NCBI GenBank assembly: GCA_034090045.1
Contig: JAXDTI010000003.1
Location: 62,001 to 126,000 of the forward strand
Direction of reading: 5' to 3'
DNA length: 64,000 nucleotides
Source: JAXDTI01 sp034090045
Lineage (GTDB): Bacteria; Actinomycetota; Actinomycetes; Actinomycetales; Actinomycetaceae
In this document: positions 61,350-64,000 of the stretch, piece after piece
How positions within the stretch are numbered: position 1 is the stretch's first letter
How the letters are laid out: each line of letters begins with the position of its first letter
Notes under the pieces: generated by a model
The model's input: the letters and a program-made list of their open reading frames with translations, nothing else
What the model was told of the DNA's origin: nothing
Database searches by the model: none
Made by a program: the position numbers and the translations under genes

Positions 61350-63091
61350 GGAGTCACCACCCGAAAACCGTCGCCCCCTTCGGGATCCAGTACGTGTACT
61401 GCACAGGACATACACGGGTCATAGGAGTGGATGGTGCGCAGCGGCTCCAGCGGCTCGGCGTTGTTTACCAGTGGATGATCCCCGCTTCCCATCAATGATT
61501 CCTCATAGGGACCGGTAACTCCGGAGGCGTCACGACCGCCCGCCAGCCAGGTGGTCGGTACTACCTGCTGGTAACGATCCACCTTTCCGTCCTTGATGGT
61601 GACCCAGTGGGACAGGTTCCCACGTGCCACCTCGACCAGCGAGAAACCGGAACATTCAGCCGGCCAGGTTTTCGGCTCCCACTTGCTGGGGTCGAACACG
61701 TCAATCTTTCCGGCCTTTATCAGGGCAACCAGGTCATCATAGTCGGCCTGGAGGTTGTCGGCGGAGACCATCGCTTCGGCGGCGCGAGCAAAGGTGCGCC
61801 CCATCGTCGAGTTCAGCTGTTGAGCGGTGATACCGAGTTTCCCGGCAGCCTCATCAACCAGTTTCTTTACCGGCTCAAACCCCTGCGCGTAGGCCAGCAT
61901 GATCCGTGCTATCGGACCAACCTGCATCGGCTTGTCGTTGTATCGCGGAGCCTTACACCAGGTGTATTTATCCTGATCCCCCAGCCACTTATAGGGCGGT
62001 TTCGGGCCGGTGTATTTCGGCTGGGTTTCGCCTTTGCCGGGTTGTAGTCCCTCATCATCCCCGCCCGGGTAACTGTACCACGCCGACTTGATGTATTCCT
62101 TAATCATTTCCGGATCGAAAGGCTCAACTTTTGCCAGGTTACCGTCATAGATCACACCCGGTTTGATACCGGTGTGATTACTAGTCGAACGCGCCTTTTC
62201 CGGGTCTCCAGCGTAGGTTGCGCCGGCCAGACCGACAGCCAGATAGTTCGGGTGGGTCGCGCCAATATCGAAGTAATCCTTATAGACACCGGCCAGCGCT
62301 ATTACGTCCGGATAGTAGCATTCCTTCACGAACTCTACAGTCTCGGCAACCCAGTCCTTTACCTGATCGAGTTGCACCTGGTTGATGGATTCGCTGGACT
62401 CCGGATCGATGGAACAGGCCATTCCGCCGACCAGGAAGTTCGGGTGCGGGTTTTTGCCGCCGAAAACGGTGTTTACGCGAATCATGGAACGCTGGAACTC
62501 CAGAGCGTCAAGGTAGTGTGCCACACACATCAGGTCAGCTTCCGGTGGAAGGCGATAATCCGGGTGATCCCAATACCCGCCGGTAAACACGGAGAGCTGC
62601 CCGGAATCCAGGATTCCCTGAACGGTGTCGCGCACTTCGGTGAATCGTTTCAGACTGTTGCCGCGCCAGCTTGACCCAATCGACTTGGCGAACTCAACGG
62701 CTTTTTGCGGGTCGGCTTTCGCGGCGTTCGGTACGTTCACGAAATCCAGGGCGTGCAGGTGATAGAAGTGAATCACATGGTCCTGGACTTCCTGGGAGCC
62801 GAGCACCAGGGAACGAATCAACTGTGCCGCTTCCGGCGGGTTCGAGCCGATTGCGTTCTCCACGGCAACCACCGAGGCGATTGCGTGCACCGAGGTACAT
62901 ACGCCGCAGGTGCGCTGAGTAAAAGCCCACACGTCACGGGGGTCACGCCCTTTTACGATGGTCTCAATGCCGCGGAACTGGGTGGTTTCTGACCAGGCTT
63001 TCTGGATTGTTCCGCCGTCAGCCTCTATCTCGATGCGCAGGTGCCCCTCGATACGGGTCAAGGGGTCGATTACTACTTTTTCGGTTGCCAT
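61346..63091 (-). CDS. hupL: [NiFe]-hydrogenase large subunit, group 1 uptake type
   Basis: Catalytic subunit that oxidises H2. 581 residues with RIEGHLRIE, TQRTCGVCTSVHA and SYDPCMSCAVH: all four nickel cysteines are present. A 15-residue extension (VLDPEGGDGFRVVTP) after the last His is the substrate for the protease encoded downstream. ATG 63091 gives MATEKVVIDPLTRIEGH; a GTG at 63100 overlapping hupS is an alternative. The order hupS-hupL-cytochrome b-protease is standard. Confidence 0.97.
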   Translation of the reverse strand: MATEKVVIDPLTRIEGHLRIEIEADGGTIQKAWSETTQFRGIETIVKGRDPRDVWAFTQRTCGVCTSVHAIASVVAVENAIGSNPPEAAQLIRSLVLGSQEVQDHVIHFYHLHALDFVNVPNAAKADPQKAVEFAKSIGSSWRGNSLKRFTEVRDTVQGILDSGQLSVFTGGYWDHPDYRLPPEADLMCVAHYLDALEFQRSMIRVNTVFGGKNPHPNFLVGGMACSIDPESSESINQVQLDQVKDWVAETVEFVKECYYPDVIALAGVYKDYFDIGATHPNYLAVGLAGATYAGDPEKARSTSNHTGIKPGVIYDGNLAKVEPFDPEMIKEYIKSAWYSYPGGDDEGLQPGKGETQPKYTGPKPPYKWLGDQDKYTWCKAPRYNDKPMQVGPIARIMLAYAQGFEPVKKLVDEAAGKLGITAQQLNSTMGRTFARAAEAMVSADNLQADYDDLVALIKAGKIDVFDPSKWEPKTWPAECSGFSLVEVARGNLSHWVTIKDGKVDRYQQVVPTTWLAGGRDASGVTGPYEESLMGSGDHPLVNNAEPLEPLRTIHSYDPCMSCAVHVLDPEGGDGFRVVTP

Positions 63092-63096
63092 ATCGT

Positions 63097-64000
63097 TCAC
63101 GCCTCATCTTTCTGGGTTGCGGTGGTTTCGGTTAAGGTACCGGTTCGCTCCGGTTCATCACCAAAGACCGCCATCGGGGAGTTCTCGGTGGCTCTCCTAT
63201 CTGCTGCGGCGCGAGCCGCGGTTAGACCGGCATGTGCCGCAACACCGGCACCCACTATGCCGACCAGACCCAGACCGATTTTCTCGGCGGTACCTTCCAC
63301 GCCGAAACCGGGCACGGATGGCAGTCGGGTATAGAACGGCGTGAAGCGATCAAAGAAGTCGCGTTCAGTACAGCCGATACAGGGGTGACCTGCCCCGATT
63401 GGCCATCCGCTCTTCAGGTTCCACTGCACAATCGGGCAGGGGCTAAAGGTGCTTGGCCCTTTACAACCGACATGGTAAAGGCACCAGCCCTCGCGGGCTC
63501 CAGCATCATCGAAAGTGCGCACATACTGGCCGGCATCAAAATGGGGACGCCGCGGGCAAGAGTCGTGGATACGCTGACCGTAAGCGAACATCGGGCGACC
63601 CTCGGCATCCAGATCTGGGGCTTTGCCGTGCAGCAGGTAGTATGCAAGTGTCGCGGTAATCACCTCGCCGATCGGGGGGCACCCTGGCACGTTAATAACC
63701 GGCTTGTCAGTAATGATTTCGTCAACCCCGACAGCTCCGGTTGGATTGGGTTTTGCTGCCTGGACTGACCCAAACACCGCGCAGGCACCGACAGCCAGAA
63801 TCACGGTGGCGTTCTCCGCTGACTCGCGCAGCACCTGTTCAGCACTCTTTCCACCGATGGTGCAGTAGACACCATCGTCCTTTTTCGGGATGGATCCGTT
63901 CACCACCAGGATATGCTCGCTGGCGTTGGTGTCGGCAAGCGCCTTTTCGGCTGCCTCGCCGGCTGCTGCCATCACCAACTCGTTGTAGTTCATACTGACC
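63097..64000 (-). CDS. hupS: [NiFe]-hydrogenase small subunit, N-terminus outside window
   Basis: Iron-sulfur subunit that wires the active site to cytochrome b. The frame continues past the right edge; the Tat signal and the first proximal-cluster cysteines (CTGC) are missing from view, so the apparent ATG at 63993 is internal. Visible are NVPGCPP, IHDSCPRRPHFDAG, WCLYHVGCKGPSTFSPCP and GHPCIGCTERDFFD, covering distal and medial clusters, then a C-terminal hydrophobic anchor (GLGLVGIVGAGVAAHAGL) and an acidic tail. Confidence 0.96.
   Translation of the reverse strand, partial: VSMNYNELVMAAAGEAAEKALADTNASEHILVVNGSIPKKDDGVYCTIGGKSAEQVLRESAENATVILAVGACAVFGSVQAAKPNPTGAVGVDEIITDKPVINVPGCPPIGEVITATLAYYLLHGKAPDLDAEGRPMFAYGQRIHDSCPRRPHFDAGQYVRTFDDAGAREGWCLYHVGCKGPSTFSPCPIVQWNLKSGWPIGAGHPCIGCTERDFFDRFTPFYTRLPSVPGFGVEGTAEKIGLGLVGIVGAGVAAHAGLTAARAAADRRATENSPMAVFGDEPERTGTLTETTATQKDEA

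Noticed and set aside
63993..63993. ATG at 63993 as the true start of hupS
   Set aside because: The frame stays open to the window edge and the Tat signal and proximal-cluster cysteines are missing, so this Met is internal.
1..64000. CRISPR arrays, prophage, transposase or toxin-antitoxin genes
   Set aside because: I looked for regularly spaced repeats, integrases, transposase motifs and small paired genes and found none convincing.

Overview
The window looks like a chromosomal core region of a host-associated actinobacterium, most likely Actinomycetaceae (Varibaculum/Mobiluncus-like). Evidence for this: roughly 54% GC by eye; actinobacterial gene orders (recG–DAK protein–rpmB; pgsA–clgR–DUF3046–recA–recX; rnj–ftsK; leuCD divergent from an NdgR-type IclR regulator; gltX near gatCAB); GTG/TTG starts and probable leaderless genes. 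The genus is an inference from gene content only.

Layout. 1-2.4 kb: 5' part of recG (runs off the left edge) and a FakA-like protein with an eroded active site. 2.5-5.2 kb: rpmB, a SpoU-type RNA methyltransferase and the infC-rpmI-rplT operon, whose leader looks like an attenuator and whose infC appears to start at ATC. 5.6-8.9 kb: an acyl-CoA dehydrogenase homologue, orn, tRNA-Arg, tRNA-His and an ATP-grasp protein. 8.9-13.2 kb: ddl, gpsA, plsC, murA (envelope precursors). 13.3-16.2 kb: leuCD and ndgR. 16.2-23.2 kb: tRNA-Glu, tRNA-Gln, gltX, an alanine/glycine symporter and gatCAB, which together suggest the transamidation route to Gln-tRNA. 23.3-27.2 kb: rpmF, a YigZ-family gene, cysK, cysE and a cardiolipin synthase, then a 105-nt nested inverted repeat. 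27.4-31.2 kb: miaA/miaB and a DUF1015 gene. 31.2-33.7 kb: cinA, recX and SOS-boxed recA. 33.7-46.3 kb: a tightly packed leftward run (DUF3046, clgR, pgsA, ftsK, pfkB-type kinase, rnj, dapA, GNAT, dapB, M16 peptidase, large membrane protein). 46.4-54.7 kb: tRNA-Met, dnaG, dgt, dusB, glyS, zur and znuBC. 54.8-57.4 kb: an SDR enzyme and an SpxB-type pyruvate oxidase. 57.5-64 kb: a [NiFe]-hydrogenase cluster.

The hydrogenase cluster is the most unusual part. A conventional group 1 uptake enzyme (hupS, cut by the window end, and hupL) is followed by a cytochrome b whose N-terminal ~200 residues resemble a P-type ATPase nucleotide-binding domain, a maturation protease, a divergent hypA, a second large-subunit-like protein that has lost C-terminal nickel-site residues, and hypC. 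Together with the H2O2-forming pyruvate oxidase this suggests an anaerobe or microaerophile that oxidises H2 and converts pyruvate to acetyl phosphate.

Regulatory signals read from sequence include an infC leader with mutually exclusive pairings, a LexA box and second inverted repeat at recA, a dyad between leuC and ndgR, a Zur-like box at znuC, a motif shared by the symporter and pyruvate oxidase promoters, and several hairpin terminators.
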